Positions 52,902 through 61,268 of a stretch of 64,000 bases of DNA are shown one piece after another. Numbering within the stretch: the stretch's first letter is position 1; each line of letters starts with the position of its first letter. The notes under the pieces were generated by a model. The model did no database searches. It saw only the letters and a list, made by a program, of their open reading frames with translations, and had not been told where the DNA came from. Origin of the DNA: Streptomyces vietnamensis (lineage in GTDB: Bacteria > Actinomycetota > Actinomycetes > Streptomycetales > Streptomycetaceae); contig NZ_CP010407.1 of assembly GCF_000830005.1 (NCBI RefSeq), positions 1,765,001 through 1,829,000 of the forward strand, given 5' to 3'. Position numbers and translations under genes: made by a program.

Positions 52902-54146
52902 ATGAGCCTGTCGCGACGGAGTCTGCTGGCCGCCGGAGGCGCCCTGGGGGCGGTGGCGGCCACGGCCCCCGCCCCCGCATCCGCCGCCCCCGGTCACGGC
53001 CGGGTGCGGACCGGCTTCGAGCGGCTCGCGGCCGACGGGTACGCGCTCCTCGTCGGCGAGCGGGTCGGCATCGTCACCAACCCGACCGGCATCACCCCGG
53101 AGGCGCGCCACGTCGTCGACGTCATGCACGCCGACGAGCGGGTGGACCTCGTCGCCGTCTTCGGCCCCGAGCACGGCTTCCGGGGCACCGCCCAGGCGGG
53201 CGGCTCCGAGGGCCGGTACGACGATCCGGCGACCGGGCTGCCCGTCCACGACACGTACCTGAAGAGCGGGCAGCCCCTCGCGGACGTCTTCACCGCCTCC
53301 GGGGTGGACACGGTCGTCTTCGACGTCCAGGACGTCGGCGCCCGCTTCTACACGTACATCTGGACGCTGTACGACTGCATGGCGGCCGCAGCCCTCGCCG
53401 GGAAGCGGTTCGTCGTCCTGGACCGGCCGAACCCGGTGACCGGGCGGGCGGCGCTCGGGCCCGTCCTGGACCGGGCGTTCGCGACCTTCGTCGGGCGGGA
53501 GCCGATCGCGCAGGCGCACGGCATGACGGTCGCCGAGCTGGCCGGTCTTTTCAACGGCGAGTTCCTGGCCTCGCCCGTCGCCTTGGAGACCGTACGGATG
53601 ACGGGGTGGCGGCGGTCGGAGTTCTTCGACGCGACCGGGCTGCCGTGGGTGCCGCCCAGCCCGAACATGCCGACGCCGGACACCGCGCTCGTCTACTCCG
53701 GCACGTGCCTCTTCGAGGGCACGAACCTCTCCGAGGGGCGCGGCACCACCCGCCCCTTCGAACTCCTCGGCGCCGAGGGCATCGACCGGCGGTGGGCGGA
53801 GGCGGCGAACGCCCTCGGCCTGCCCGGGGTCCGGTTCCGCGAGGCGTACTTCGCCCCGACCTTCTCCAAGTTCCAGGGGAAGACCATCGGCGGGGTGCAG
53901 CTGCACGTCGACGACCGGGACTCCTTCGACCCGGTACGGACCGGGATCGGGCTCCTCGTCACCGCCCGCAGCTCGTGGTCGGGCTTCGCCTGGCGGGCGG
54001 ACCACTGGATCGACAAGCTGACCGGTTCGACCCGGGTGCGGACCCTGATCGACGCGGGCGCGGGCGTCGACGAGGTCGTCGGGGCGTGGGAGTCGGACCT
54101 TGCGGCCTTCCGGGCGGTGCGCGAGGAGTACCTGCTGTACCGGTGA
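52902..54146 (+). CDS. Exported NamZ-type exo-beta-N-acetylmuramidase (DUF1343)
   Basis: This 414-residue protein has a Tat signal: SRRSLLAAGGALGAVAATA, then PASAAP. The DUF1343 core follows: RVGIVTNPTGITPEARHVVD, DLVAVFGPEHGFRGTAQAGG and DTVVFDVQDVGARFYTYIWT (about 129-148). Further motifs are VLDRPNPVTG and PSPNMPTPDTALVYSGTCLFEGTN. DUF1343 proteins of Bacillus and Bacteroidetes release terminal MurNAc from peptidoglycan fragments. The protein is therefore likely a secreted cell-wall recycling enzyme. The ATG follows GGAGG at good spacing. It sits 166 bp from the SDR start, on the opposite strand. Confidence 0.88.
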   Translation: MSLSRRSLLAAGGALGAVAATAPAPASAAPGHGRVRTGFERLAADGYALLVGERVGIVTNPTGITPEARHVVDVMHADERVDLVAVFGPEHGFRGTAQAGGSEGRYDDPATGLPVHDTYLKSGQPLADVFTASGVDTVVFDVQDVGARFYTYIWTLYDCMAAAALAGKRFVVLDRPNPVTGRAALGPVLDRAFATFVGREPIAQAHGMTVAELAGLFNGEFLASPVALETVRMTGWRRSEFFDATGLPWVPPSPNMPTPDTALVYSGTCLFEGTNLSEGRGTTRPFELLGAEGIDRRWAEAANALGLPGVRFREAYFAPTFSKFQGKTIGGVQLHVDDRDSFDPVRTGIGLLVTARSSWSGFAWRADHWIDKLTGSTRVRTLIDAGAGVDEVVGAWESDLAAFRAVREEYLLYR

Positions 54147-54220
54147 GGGGGGCTGGCCCCCGTACGAGACGGGTGCGGGCGGGATGTCCCACCGGGCGTC
54201 CCACCGGCCACGCTTGCCCC

Positions 54221-55567
54221 ATGAACCTCTCCTTACGACGCCGTTCACGCCGTCTGCCGCTCGTCGGGCTCCTCCTCGCCGCCTGCCTGGGCTCCCTGGC
54301 GCCCGCCGCGGGCGCCGCCACGGCTCCGCCCGCCCCCGATCCCGTACGGGAACTCGCCCGCTCCGCCCGGCCCCTGACCGATCTGCGCCCGCTCGACCGG
54401 ATGATCGGCTCGGCCAAGGTCGTCGGGATCGGCGAGGCCACGCACAGCTCGGCGGAGTTCTTCGAGGCCAAGCACCAGGTCTTCGAACACCTCGTGGAGT
54501 CCAAGGGCTTCACCACCTTCGCCCTGGAGGCGCCCTGGTCCACCGGACTCCTCGTCGACGAGTGGGTCCGCACCGGCAAGGGCGACATCCGGGCGATCAT
54601 GCGGGACGAGTTCCAGGAGTCGTACCGCCTCTGGAACACCGAGGAGTACCTCGACCTCTTCCTCTGGATGCGCGAACACAACCGGCTCCACCCCGGGCAC
54701 CAGGTCCACTTCATGGGCAACGACCTCGGCTACGCGGGACCGAACCTCTTCGACGCCGTCACCTCGTACGTCGCCCGGGTCCATCCGGCGCTCCTCCCCC
54801 GCTTCCGGGAGCTGTACCGGGACTCGCGGCCCACGGGCGAGGTGGAGGCCTGGATGAAGGGCTACATGGAGAAGCCGCATGCCGAACGGCAGCGGATGGC
54901 CGGTGACGTGAACCGCGCCCTCGCCCTCTTGGAGCGGCAGAGCCCCGGCAAGGGCCCCGGAGCGCGGGAGGCGCACCTGTGGGCGGTGCAGCACGCGCGC
55001 GCGATCGCCCAGGTCGGCACCGAGTACGCCCACGAATTCACGACGCCGGAGGGGGTCGCCGCGGCGATGCTCTACCGCGACCGGACCATGGCCGAGAACA
55101 CCGTGTGGTGGCAGCGGCGGACCGGCGACCGGATGGTGCTCTCCGCGCACAACGGGCACGTCGGCTACGAGACGTCGAACCCGGACCAGTACCCGCGGCT
55201 CCAGGGCGCCTTCCTGCGGGACGCCCTCGGCCGGGACTACGTGAGCGTGGGAGCCTCCTTCGGGCAGGGCTCCTTCAACGCGCACGACACCGGGGCCCCG
55301 GGCGAGCCGCTCCGGACCTTCACCGTCGCCCCGCTCGGCCCCGACAGCAGCTCCCACACCCTGGACCGCGTCGCGTCCGGCCCCTTCTACCTGGACCTGC
55401 GGCGTACGACTCCGGCGGCGCGCGACTGGCTTGCCGTGCCCCGGCCGACCCGGCACATCGGCACGGTGTTCCCCTGGCCGGGCGACACCGTGCCGGTGCG
55501 GCTCTCCACCGCGTACGACCTGCTGATCCACTTCCCCCGGATCTCGGCGGCACGGCTGCTGCACTGA
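54221..55567 (+). CDS. Secreted erythromycin-esterase-like protein with TTA codon
   Basis: This 448-residue protein starts with a basic, hydrophobic leader, MNLSLRRRSRRLPLVGLLL, then AAC and more. A lipobox-like LLAAC (Cys22) makes a lipoprotein possible; a signal-peptidase-I site near AAGAA is the alternative. The mature part has the EreA/succinoglycan-related motifs GIGEATHSSAEFFEAKHQV (about 68-86) and VLSAHNGHVGYE (His). Erythromycin esterases hydrolyse macrolide lactones, but most of this family have other, unknown substrates. Codon 5 is TTA (54233-54235), so translation would need the bldA tRNA. No Shine-Dalgarno is visible before 54221. Confidence 0.88.
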   Translation: MNLSLRRRSRRLPLVGLLLAACLGSLAPAAGAATAPPAPDPVRELARSARPLTDLRPLDRMIGSAKVVGIGEATHSSAEFFEAKHQVFEHLVESKGFTTFALEAPWSTGLLVDEWVRTGKGDIRAIMRDEFQESYRLWNTEEYLDLFLWMREHNRLHPGHQVHFMGNDLGYAGPNLFDAVTSYVARVHPALLPRFRELYRDSRPTGEVEAWMKGYMEKPHAERQRMAGDVNRALALLERQSPGKGPGAREAHLWAVQHARAIAQVGTEYAHEFTTPEGVAAAMLYRDRTMAENTVWWQRRTGDRMVLSAHNGHVGYETSNPDQYPRLQGAFLRDALGRDYVSVGASFGQGSFNAHDTGAPGEPLRTFTVAPLGPDSSSHTLDRVASGPFYLDLRRTTPAARDWLAVPRPTRHIGTVFPWPGDTVPVRLSTAYDLLIHFPRISAARLLH

Positions 55568-55685
55568 CGCCCCTTCACACGTCTGGACGCGGCCCCGCGC
55601 GGGCATCCTTGCCGAGGAGCCGCCGCCCGCGCACGGGGCGCACTCGGCGTCGCGGCCCCCTCGACGTGGAGGGACGGGTCTGGCC

Positions 55686-56930
55686 GTGACCGGGATGAGT
55701 GTGGAGCCGTACCGGGAGATCACCTTCGACAAGGACGGCGACGGGCCGCCGGGGCAGGCCTCGGAACTCGCCGCGCTGGCCCGGCAGGGCGTGGGCGACC
55801 TGGTGGTGTTCGCGCACGGGTGGAACAGCTCCCCGTCCGGCGCCACCCGCCTCTGCTCCGACTTCTTCGCCCCCTTCCCCGGACTGCTCGCGCCCGGGGT
55901 GGAGGCGGGGTACGCGGGGCTGATCTGGCCCTCGATGATGTTCACGGACGAGCCGGTGCCCGACTACCGGGCCCTGGTGACGGTCCTCCCGGAGAAGGAG
56001 CCGGTCATCGGGCGGCTCACGGAGCTGCTCGCCGCGGCGCCGGAGTCGGAGGCGGCGTTCGAGGAGTTCGGGGCGCTGCTGCGGGAGCTGACGGACGTGG
56101 GCGTGGAGTCCGTGGCCGTGGAGTCCGTGGCCGTGGAGTCCGCCGCCCTCGCGGAGCCGGTGCCGGAGTTCCTCGTCGCGGACCCGGTGGCGGTGTGCGC
56201 CCTGTTCACCGGGGCCCTGGAGGGCGCGGGCGGGGTTCCGGCGGAGGGCTTCTTCGGCGGAGGGCTGAAGAGGTACTGGAAGGGCGCCAAGGAGGCGCTG
56301 CGGCAGGCCACGTACTACGTGATGAAGAAGCGGGCCGGGCAGGTCGGCGAGCACGGGCTCGGGCCGCTGCTCGTCGAGGTCGCGCGGGCCGCCCCCGGGC
56401 TCCGCGTCCACCTCGTGGGCCACAGCATGGGCGCCCGGCTCGTCGCGTACGCGTTGCGGGGGCTGCCCGCCGGGGTCCGGCCGGTCGCCTCCGTGACGCT
56501 CCTTCAGGGCGCCTTCTCGCACTACGCGTTCGCGGCGCGGCTGCCGCACGACCCCGGGCGGTCCGGTTCGCTGCGGGACCTCCAGCGCCGGGTCCGGGGG
56601 CCGGTGGTGGCCTGCTACTCGCGGCACGACACGGCGCTCGGGATCATGTACCCGCTGGCGTCCCGGCTCGCGAACGACTCCGAGTCGCTGGCCGGCGCCA
56701 CGGCCGGGCTGCTCGGCGCGGACGACCCGCGCTGGGGCGCGATCGGGCACGACGGCGTGCAGGCGGTGCCGGGAACGGTGGAGCGGAGCATCGCGGAGGT
56801 CCTGCGCGAGGGGGTGCCGGACTCCGGGTGCGTGAGCGTGGACGCGGCCGAGGTGGTCCGCTCGCACAGCGACATCTGCCGTCCCGAGCTGGCCGGGGTG
56901 GTGATCTCGGCGGCCCGGGCGGGCCGGTAG
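55686..56930 (+). CDS. Alpha/beta-hydrolase-fold protein of unknown function
   Basis: This 414-residue protein has FAHGWNSSPSG near residues 42-52, an oxyanion-hole-like His-Gly, and the nucleophile elbow GHSMG at residues 245-249 (Ser247). The catalytic Asp/His triad members are not certain. A low-complexity VESVAVESVAVES stretch sits near residue 140. The centre (about 190-230) is not conserved with known lipases, and no signal peptide is present. It may be a serine esterase or a Ser-hydrolase-like regulator. GTG start, with GGAGGGAC upstream. A strong hairpin follows its stop. Confidence 0.78.
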   Translation: MTGMSVEPYREITFDKDGDGPPGQASELAALARQGVGDLVVFAHGWNSSPSGATRLCSDFFAPFPGLLAPGVEAGYAGLIWPSMMFTDEPVPDYRALVTVLPEKEPVIGRLTELLAAAPESEAAFEEFGALLRELTDVGVESVAVESVAVESAALAEPVPEFLVADPVAVCALFTGALEGAGGVPAEGFFGGGLKRYWKGAKEALRQATYYVMKKRAGQVGEHGLGPLLVEVARAAPGLRVHLVGHSMGARLVAYALRGLPAGVRPVASVTLLQGAFSHYAFAARLPHDPGRSGSLRDLQRRVRGPVVACYSRHDTALGIMYPLASRLANDSESLAGATAGLLGADDPRWGAIGHDGVQAVPGTVERSIAEVLREGVPDSGCVSVDAAEVVRSHSDICRPELAGVVISAARAGR

Positions 56931-56931
56931 A

Positions 56932-56960
56932 ACCCACCGGACGCGCTGGTTCCGGTGGGT
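56932..56960 (+). terminator. Terminator after the alpha/beta-hydrolase gene
   Basis: ACCCACCGGA (56932-56941) pairs with TCCGGTGGGT (56951-56960) around a nine-base loop. Confidence 0.75.
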
Positions 56961-57076
56961 GACGGGCACCTCTCCCACCCCGTTGATGGCTCCCATCGGA
57001 ATTTCGATGGAACACGGCGGGGCTCCCGTTCGTCCCTCTGATAGCGCGGAAGGACCAGCGGCGGAGGTGGCGAGGG

Positions 57077-57676
57077 ATGGCCGGTTTCCGGAGTCTCGCG
57101 AGACAGGTGCGCGATCCGGGGTGCGACACGGCACTGCGCAGGTACTCCCTGCGCAAGTGTCTGGAGAGGTTCGCGCCCTACGGGCACCGCGCGACCTGGG
57201 ACCATCTGTGCCGCCGACACAGATTCGGGCCCGAGGACCGGGAGCTCGACCCGGAGCGCCTCGTGGCGGCGCTCGACGAACTGGAGGAGGCGCGGGCCGT
57301 GTGGCTCGCGTACGAGGAGCGGTTCGCCGCCCGGCGGCGGCGCGAGAAGAGCGAGGGACTGCGCGGGCTCGGCGCGCTCGACGACTGGCACCGGCGCGTC
57401 TGGGGCGGCAACGGCGTGGTCCGCTGCGGCGACCCGGCGGTGCACCCCTCGGACCCGCTGCCGGAGGTGCTGCGGCGGCTGATCGGCGCCCTGGAGCGGG
57501 GGCCGGGCGAGGCGTGCCCCGTGTGCGCGGGGCCGCGGATCGAATGGGCCGGCGAGCCGTGGCTCGGCCCGGTGTGCGGGGACTGCGGGGTGGGCGTCCC
57601 GCGGGCGGTACTGACGTCGGGGGCGCTGGCCCGGGCACGCGGGGAGCGCCACCGGTCACTGGCCTCGGCGGCGTAA
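57077..57676 (+). CDS. Small zinc-ribbon protein of unknown function
   Basis: This 199-residue protein has no named family that I can recognise. The basic N-terminal region (AGFRSLARQVRDPGCDTALRRYSLRKCLERF, in part) is followed by a helical, charged part (LVAALDELEEARAVWLAYEERFAARRRREK). The C-terminal zinc-ribbon-like CPVC...CGDC lies near residues 153-176. A treble-clef or rubredoxin-like ribbon of that spacing often contacts nucleic acid or protein. The gene is convergent with soxR, separated by the repeat region. Confidence 0.72.
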   Translation: MAGFRSLARQVRDPGCDTALRRYSLRKCLERFAPYGHRATWDHLCRRHRFGPEDRELDPERLVAALDELEEARAVWLAYEERFAARRRREKSEGLRGLGALDDWHRRVWGGNGVVRCGDPAVHPSDPLPEVLRRLIGALERGPGEACPVCAGPRIEWAGEPWLGPVCGDCGVGVPRAVLTSGALARARGERHRSLASAA

Positions 57677-57715
57677 CGCACCGCCCCGTTGCGGGCCCGC
57701 GGCCTCGTCGCCCCC

Positions 57716-57759
57716 GTTGTGGGCAATCGTTCCGCCGGGGCGGAACGGGTGGGCACAAC
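57716..57759 (+). repeat. Palindromic intergenic element, copy A
   Basis: GTTGTG (57716) and CACAAC (57759) form the outer arms, and CGTTCCGCC/GGCGGAACG the inner arms. Copy B is the reverse-complement form 119 bp away. The element could form a cruciform or an RNA hairpin. Confidence 0.85.
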
Positions 57760-57878
57760 GGACCCGCGCCCTGCCGGCGCCAGAGGCTTCCGCGCCCAAA
57801 CCCGCACCACGTCGTGCGGCGCGGTCATGGTGCGGGCCCAGGCGCAGGGGGCGGGGGCGCGGCCAGGCGCGCCGTCCC

Positions 57879-57920
57879 GTGTGCCCACCCGTCCCGCCCC
57901 AGCGGGACGATTGCCCACAC
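57879..57920 (-). repeat. Palindromic intergenic element, copy B (inverted)
   Basis: Read on the minus strand it is GTGTGGGCAATCGTCCCGCT followed by GGGGCGGGACGGGTGGGCAC and AC. It differs from copy A only at a few positions that preserve pairing, so the arms covary. Confidence 0.85.
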
Positions 57921-57980
57921 GGCAGCGGGGCACCGCCCAACCGGGTGCGGGCCCCGCACGGGGGGGGGTGGGCTGGGCGG

Positions 57981-58454
57981 TCAGTCCGTGGGGGTCGGGC
58001 GGCGGACCGGGAGGAGGCGGGAGCCCGCCATCTGTTCGCCGAAGCGGTCGTCCGGGTTGGACAGGACGCAGGTCTCCAGGGAGAGACAGCCACAGCCGAT
58101 GCAGTCCGTCAGATGGTCCCGGAGCCGCCCGAGCTGCTTGATGCGCTCGTCGAGTTCGGTGCGCCAGGCCCCGGAGAGCCGGGCCCAGTCCTCGTTCGTG
58201 GGCGTGCGTTCCTCGGGGAGCTGGGCCAGTGCCTCCCGGATGGTGGCCAGCGGGATGCCGACCCGCTGAGCGGCGCGGACGAAGGCGACCCGGCGGAGCG
58301 TGTCGCGGCCGTAGCGGCGCTGGTTGCCGCTGGTGCGGCGGCTGGTGATGAGCCCCTTCGCCTCGTAGAAGTGCAGGGCGGAGACGGCGGCCCCGCTACG
58401 GGCGGAGAGCTGGCCGACGGTGAGTTCGTGGATCTTCTCTGGAATCTGCGGCAC
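57981..58454 (-). CDS. soxR: SoxR, redox-sensing MerR-family activator
   Basis: This 157-residue regulator has a MerR winged-helix N-terminal domain ([24 protein letters not shown]). The [2Fe-2S] cluster motif [12 protein letters not shown], near residues 119-130, is SoxR-type. In Streptomyces, SoxR responds to redox-active metabolites and secondary antibiotics rather than superoxide alone, and activates a small regulon of oxidoreductases and transporters. The GTG start at 58454 gives [14 protein letters not shown]; no strong Shine-Dalgarno is visible. It is divergent from the MaoC gene. I see no SoxR box in the 105-bp gap. Confidence 0.95.
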   Translation of the reverse strand: MPQIPEKIHELTVGQLSARSGAAVSALHFYEAKGLITSRRTSGNQRRYGRDTLRRVAFVRAAQRVGIPLATIREALAQLPEERTPTNEDWARLSGAWRTELDERIKQLGRLRDHLTDCIGCGCLSLETCVLSNPDDRFGEQMAGSRLLPVRRPTPTD

Positions 58455-58516
58455 CCGTAGAACCCTACTGGTGCGTCGACGGCGGCCGTTGACAGCGGCC
58501 CCCACACCCCACATGC

Positions 58517-58532
58517 TGAGCAAGCGCTTAGA
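58517..58532. promoter_or_regulatory. TetR operator candidate upstream of the MaoC gene
   Basis: TGAGCAAGCGCTTAGA is an exact 16-base match to 59688-59703, upstream of the TetR gene. It contains the near-palindrome TGAGC-N4-GCTTA and ends 28 bp before the MaoC start. Confidence 0.7.
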
Positions 58533-58559
58533 CAGCCGTAGGAGAAGGGACCAGCAAAC

Positions 58560-59021
58560 ATGGCCGAGCCGAGGATCTTCACCTCCGCCGAGGAGCTGCG
58601 CGCGGGGGTCGGCGAGCAGTTGGGGCACAGTGACTGGCTGGAGATCGACCAGAAGCGGATCGACCTCTTCGCGGAGGCGACCGGGGACCACCAGTGGATC
58701 CACGTGGACCCGGAGCGCGCCGCCGCCGGCCCGTTCGGCACGACGATCGCGCACGGCTATCTGACGCTGTCGCTGCTGCCGCTGTTCGTCCCGCAGGTGC
58801 TGCGGGTCGAGGGCATGAAGATGGGCCTCAACTACGGGACGGAGAAGGTGCGCTTCCCCGCCCCGGTCCCGGTGGGTTCGCGGCTGCGCGCCACCGCCGT
58901 CCTGACGAAGGTCGAGGAGGCGGGCGGCGGCGTGCAGGTGACGGCGGCGGTGACCGTGGAGCGCGAGGGCTCCGAGAAGCCGGTCTGCGTGGCCGAGTCG
59001 GTCTCCCGCTACTACTTCTGA
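58560..59021 (+). CDS. MaoC-family hot-dog dehydratase
   Basis: This 153-residue enoyl-CoA hydratase 2-like protein has the hot-dog helix with [14 protein letters not shown] (about 38-51), the catalytic Asp and His of hydratase 2, and [15 protein letters not shown]. It would add water to trans-2-enoyl-CoA, or act as a dehydratase in a modification pathway. The ATG has AAGGGACC upstream. Its end overlaps the convergent TetR gene by 10 bp. It probably belongs to the regulon of that TetR through the shared 16-mer. Confidence 0.92.
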   Translation: MAEPRIFTSAEELRAGVGEQLGHSDWLEIDQKRIDLFAEATGDHQWIHVDPERAAAGPFGTTIAHGYLTLSLLPLFVPQVLRVEGMKMGLNYGTEKVRFPAPVPVGSRLRATAVLTKVEEAGGGVQVTAAVTVEREGSEKPVCVAESVSRYYF

Positions 59022-59638
59022 GCGCCGACCATCCGGAGGACGAGGTCGGCGTAGAGCACGCCGATCTCGTCGGCCGTCCGGCGGCCCTGGGTGTTGAACC
59101 AGCGCGAGACGTCGATGCAGAGGGAGAGCACGGCGACCGCGGTGCCGGACACGTCGAGCACGTCGAACTCGCCCGCGGCCGCGCCCTCTTCGAGCATCCG
59201 GCGCACGGTCGCGTCGGACTCGCGGCGCAGCTCGATGATCTCGGCGCGGTGCTCGGGGCCGAGGGCGTCGAGCTCGTACTGGACGACGCGCGCGGTCGTG
59301 TGGCGCTCGGCGTGCCAGCGGACGAAGGAGCGCACGGCGTCGGCGAGGCGCTCGGCGGCGGTGCCCTCGCCGTCGGCCGCGGCCCGGAGGATCTCCAGGG
59401 CCTTGTCGTGGCCGATGCGGCTGATCCGGTGGAGCAGCTCTTCCTTGGTCTTGTAATGGATGTAGAGCGCGGCGGGGCTCATCCCGGCGCGGCCCGCGAT
59501 GTCCCGGGTGGTGGTGGCGTGGTAGCCGCGCTCGGCGAACGCCTCGACGGCGGCCACGAGCAGCCGCCGGGCCGCCTCGGGCGTGACCTCGCCCCAGGCC
59601 ACGTCCTCGACCCCGGGCGTCTCCTCCGCCGCGCTCAT
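59012..59638 (-). CDS. TetR-family regulator (fatty-acid-type) of the MaoC gene
   Basis: This 208-residue protein has [21 protein letters not shown] and [20 protein letters not shown] (about 53-72), the recognition region. The start at 59638 (MSAAEETPG) follows AAGGAG. It is autoregulated if it binds the 16-mer at 59688-59703, which lies 50 bp upstream and partly overlaps the end of the YiaA/B gene. The effector is probably an acyl-CoA, by analogy with fatty-acid TetR regulators, but this is inferred. Confidence 0.9.
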   Translation of the reverse strand: MSAAEETPGVEDVAWGEVTPEAARRLLVAAVEAFAERGYHATTTRDIAGRAGMSPAALYIHYKTKEELLHRISRIGHDKALEILRAAADGEGTAAERLADAVRSFVRWHAERHTTARVVQYELDALGPEHRAEIIELRRESDATVRRMLEEGAAAGEFDVLDVSGTAVAVLSLCIDVSRWFNTQGRRTADEIGVLYADLVLRMVGAQK

Positions 59639-59687
59639 CCCACACTCCTTCTCGGTCCCCGTCAGGACGAACACCATACAACGAGGG

Positions 59688-59703
59688 TGAGCAAGCGCTT
59701 AGA
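59688..59703. promoter_or_regulatory. TetR operator candidate upstream of the TetR gene
   Basis: This is an exact copy of TGAGCAAGCGCTTAGA. It overlaps the stop codon (59699-59701) of the YiaA/B gene, so binding could also act as a roadblock to transcription from that gene. Confidence 0.65.
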
Positions 59704-59986
59704 GCTTCTGGAAGGGGTCGTGCTCCGCCAGGAGCTTCTCCAGGCGGGCCTGGTCGACCCGGCTGACGATCTGGCCGGCCTCCTGGCGGTCGCGGACGAC
59801 CTTGGCGAGGGTGAAGGCCGAGGTCGTGAGGTAGAGGACCGAGATGGCGAGGAAGGCCCGCACCCAGGCGCTGGCGTCGAGCTGGAAGATGCCGATGCCC
59901 ACGGCCGCGATCGCGATCCCGAAGGAGATGACGGCCTGCATGTAGTAGGCCGCGGTGTTCTGCTGCTTGACCGGTGTGTCGCTCAT
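59699..59986 (-). CDS. YiaA/YiaB-family inner-membrane protein
   Basis: This 95-residue protein has two hydrophobic helices (about 16-37 and 43-61, [20 protein letters not shown] and [19 protein letters not shown]) followed by a charged, coiled helix ([28 protein letters not shown]). This is the YiaA/B two-helix domain. Its role is unknown. It lies 57 bp upstream of the TetR gene on the same strand. Confidence 0.9.
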   Translation of the reverse strand: MSDTPVKQQNTAAYYMQAVISFGIAIAAVGIGIFQLDASAWVRAFLAISVLYLTTSAFTLAKVVRDRQEAGQIVSRVDQARLEKLLAEHDPFQKL

Positions 59987-59998
59987 GGAGCCAAGGAT

Positions 59999-60030
59999 CG
60001 GACGGATGTGGCGGGCGCCACATCCGTCCG
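59999..60030 (-). terminator. Terminator of the acyl-CoA dehydrogenase gene
   Basis: Arms 59999-60013 and 60016-60030 are a perfect 15-bp inverted repeat with a two-base centre. It lies just past the ACAD stop on the minus strand. Confidence 0.7.
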
Positions 60031-60047
60031 CGTACTCAGCGAGGTAC

Positions 60048-61199
60048 TCAGAAGGCCGAGACCCCCGTCAGCGCCCGGCCGATGATGAGCTTCTGGATCT
60101 GGCTGGTGCCCTCGTACAGGGTCATGACGCGGGCGTCGCGCACCAGCTTCCCCACCGGGTACTCGTCGATGTAGCCGTAGCCGCCGAAGACCTGGAGGGC
60201 GTTGTTCGCGGCGCGGACGGCGGCCTCGGAGGCGTACAGCTTCGCCTTGGAGGCGGCGGTGGCGAAGTCCTGGCCCCGGTCGACGAGGTCGGCGACCCGC
60301 CAGGTGAGCAGCCGGGCGGCGTCCACGTCGACGGCGATGTCGCTGAGCAGCTCCTGGACCAGCTGGTACGAGGCGATGGGCTTTCCGAACTGCTCGCGCT
60401 CCCCCGCGTACCGCACGGCGGCGTCGAGGGCGGCCTGGGCGATGCCGACGCAGCCGGCGGCGACCGACATGCGGCCCTTGGCGAGGGCGGACATGGCGAC
60501 GGCGAAGCCCTTGCCCTCGGGGCCGAGCATGGCGTCCGCCGGGACGCGGACGTCCTCCAGGACCAGTTCGGCGGTGGCCTGGCCGCGCAGGCCGAGCTTG
60601 CCGTGGACGGGGCGACGGGTGAGGCCGGGGGTGTCGGTGGGGACGAGGAAGGCGGAGACGCCCTTGTGGCCGGGGGTGTCGTTCGTACGGGCGAAGAGCA
60701 GGACGACGTCGGCCCAGGTGCCGTTGGTGATGAACATCTTGCTGCCGTTGACGACGTACGCGTCGCCGTCCCGCACGGCGCGGGTGGCGAGGTTCCCTGC
60801 GTCGGAGCCGGTGCCGGGCTCGGTGAGGCCGAAGCAGCCGAGGGCCTCGCCGGACGTGAGCCGGGGCAGCCATGCCCGCTTCTGCTCCTCGCTGCCCCAG
60901 GAGGCGACGGTCTTGGCGACCAGGCCGAGGGAGACGGAGACGATGCCGCGCACGGAGGAGTCGCCGCGTCCCAGCTCCTCGGTGACGAGGCAGTACGCGA
61001 GGTGGTCGCCGCCCGAACCGCCGTACTCCTCCGGGATCGTGAGCCCGAGGAAGCCGACGGCGCCGAGCTTCTTCACGATGCCCCGGTCGACCTCCTCGGC
61101 ACGGTCCCACGCGGCGGCGTGCGGGGTGACCTCACGTGCGACGAAGTCCTCGGCGAGCCGCCGTACGGCCTCCTGCTCCTCGCTCAGTTCCAGATTCAT
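60048..61199 (-). CDS. Acyl-CoA dehydrogenase (short/medium-chain type)
   Basis: This 383-residue flavoenzyme has the FAD motifs CFGLTEPGTGSDAG (about 126-139) and SKMFITNGTWADV, REQFGKPIASYQLVQE, and the catalytic Glu in VMTLYEGTSQIQKLIIGRAL (about 354-373). This is the canonical YEGT arrangement. It would catalyse the first step of beta-oxidation or branched-chain amino acid degradation. It is divergent from a TetR gene, with a quasi-palindrome in the 69-bp gap. It differs in class from the ACAD at 50059. Confidence 0.95.
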   Translation of the reverse strand: MNLELSEEQEAVRRLAEDFVAREVTPHAAAWDRAEEVDRGIVKKLGAVGFLGLTIPEEYGGSGGDHLAYCLVTEELGRGDSSVRGIVSVSLGLVAKTVASWGSEEQKRAWLPRLTSGEALGCFGLTEPGTGSDAGNLATRAVRDGDAYVVNGSKMFITNGTWADVVLLFARTNDTPGHKGVSAFLVPTDTPGLTRRPVHGKLGLRGQATAELVLEDVRVPADAMLGPEGKGFAVAMSALAKGRMSVAAGCVGIAQAALDAAVRYAGEREQFGKPIASYQLVQELLSDIAVDVDAARLLTWRVADLVDRGQDFATAASKAKLYASEAAVRAANNALQVFGGYGYIDEYPVGKLVRDARVMTLYEGTSQIQKLIIGRALTGVSAF

Positions 61200-61223
61200 G
61201 CGGTGCCACCCCACTCGGCCATT

Positions 61224-61240
61224 AATTACCACTGCTAGTT
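61224..61240. promoter_or_regulatory. Imperfect palindrome between ACAD and TetR genes
   Basis: AATTACCACTGCTAGTT is symmetric at 12 of 16 non-central positions. It is the only AT-rich segment in this gap and a plausible operator of the TetR encoded alongside. Confidence 0.45.
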
Positions 61241-61268
61241 TTTCTTCTGCGGGCCTACTATGTGCGCC

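Larger units (their letters stand above)
57677..57980. other. Repeat-bearing intergenic region between convergent genes
   Basis: These 304 bp hold no credible gene. The notable content is two inverted copies of a palindromic element (57716-57759 and 57879-57920) with GC-rich sequence between, plus a run of nine G near 57961-57969. Confidence 0.8.

Noticed and set aside
54221..55567. True erythromycin resistance gene
   Set aside because: Family similarity alone does not show macrolide esterase activity, and no macrolide biosynthesis or resistance genes are nearby.
55686..57676. Part of a biosynthetic or defence cluster
   Set aside because: The alpha/beta-hydrolase-like and zinc-ribbon proteins have no associated synthase, nuclease, transposase or restriction genes.
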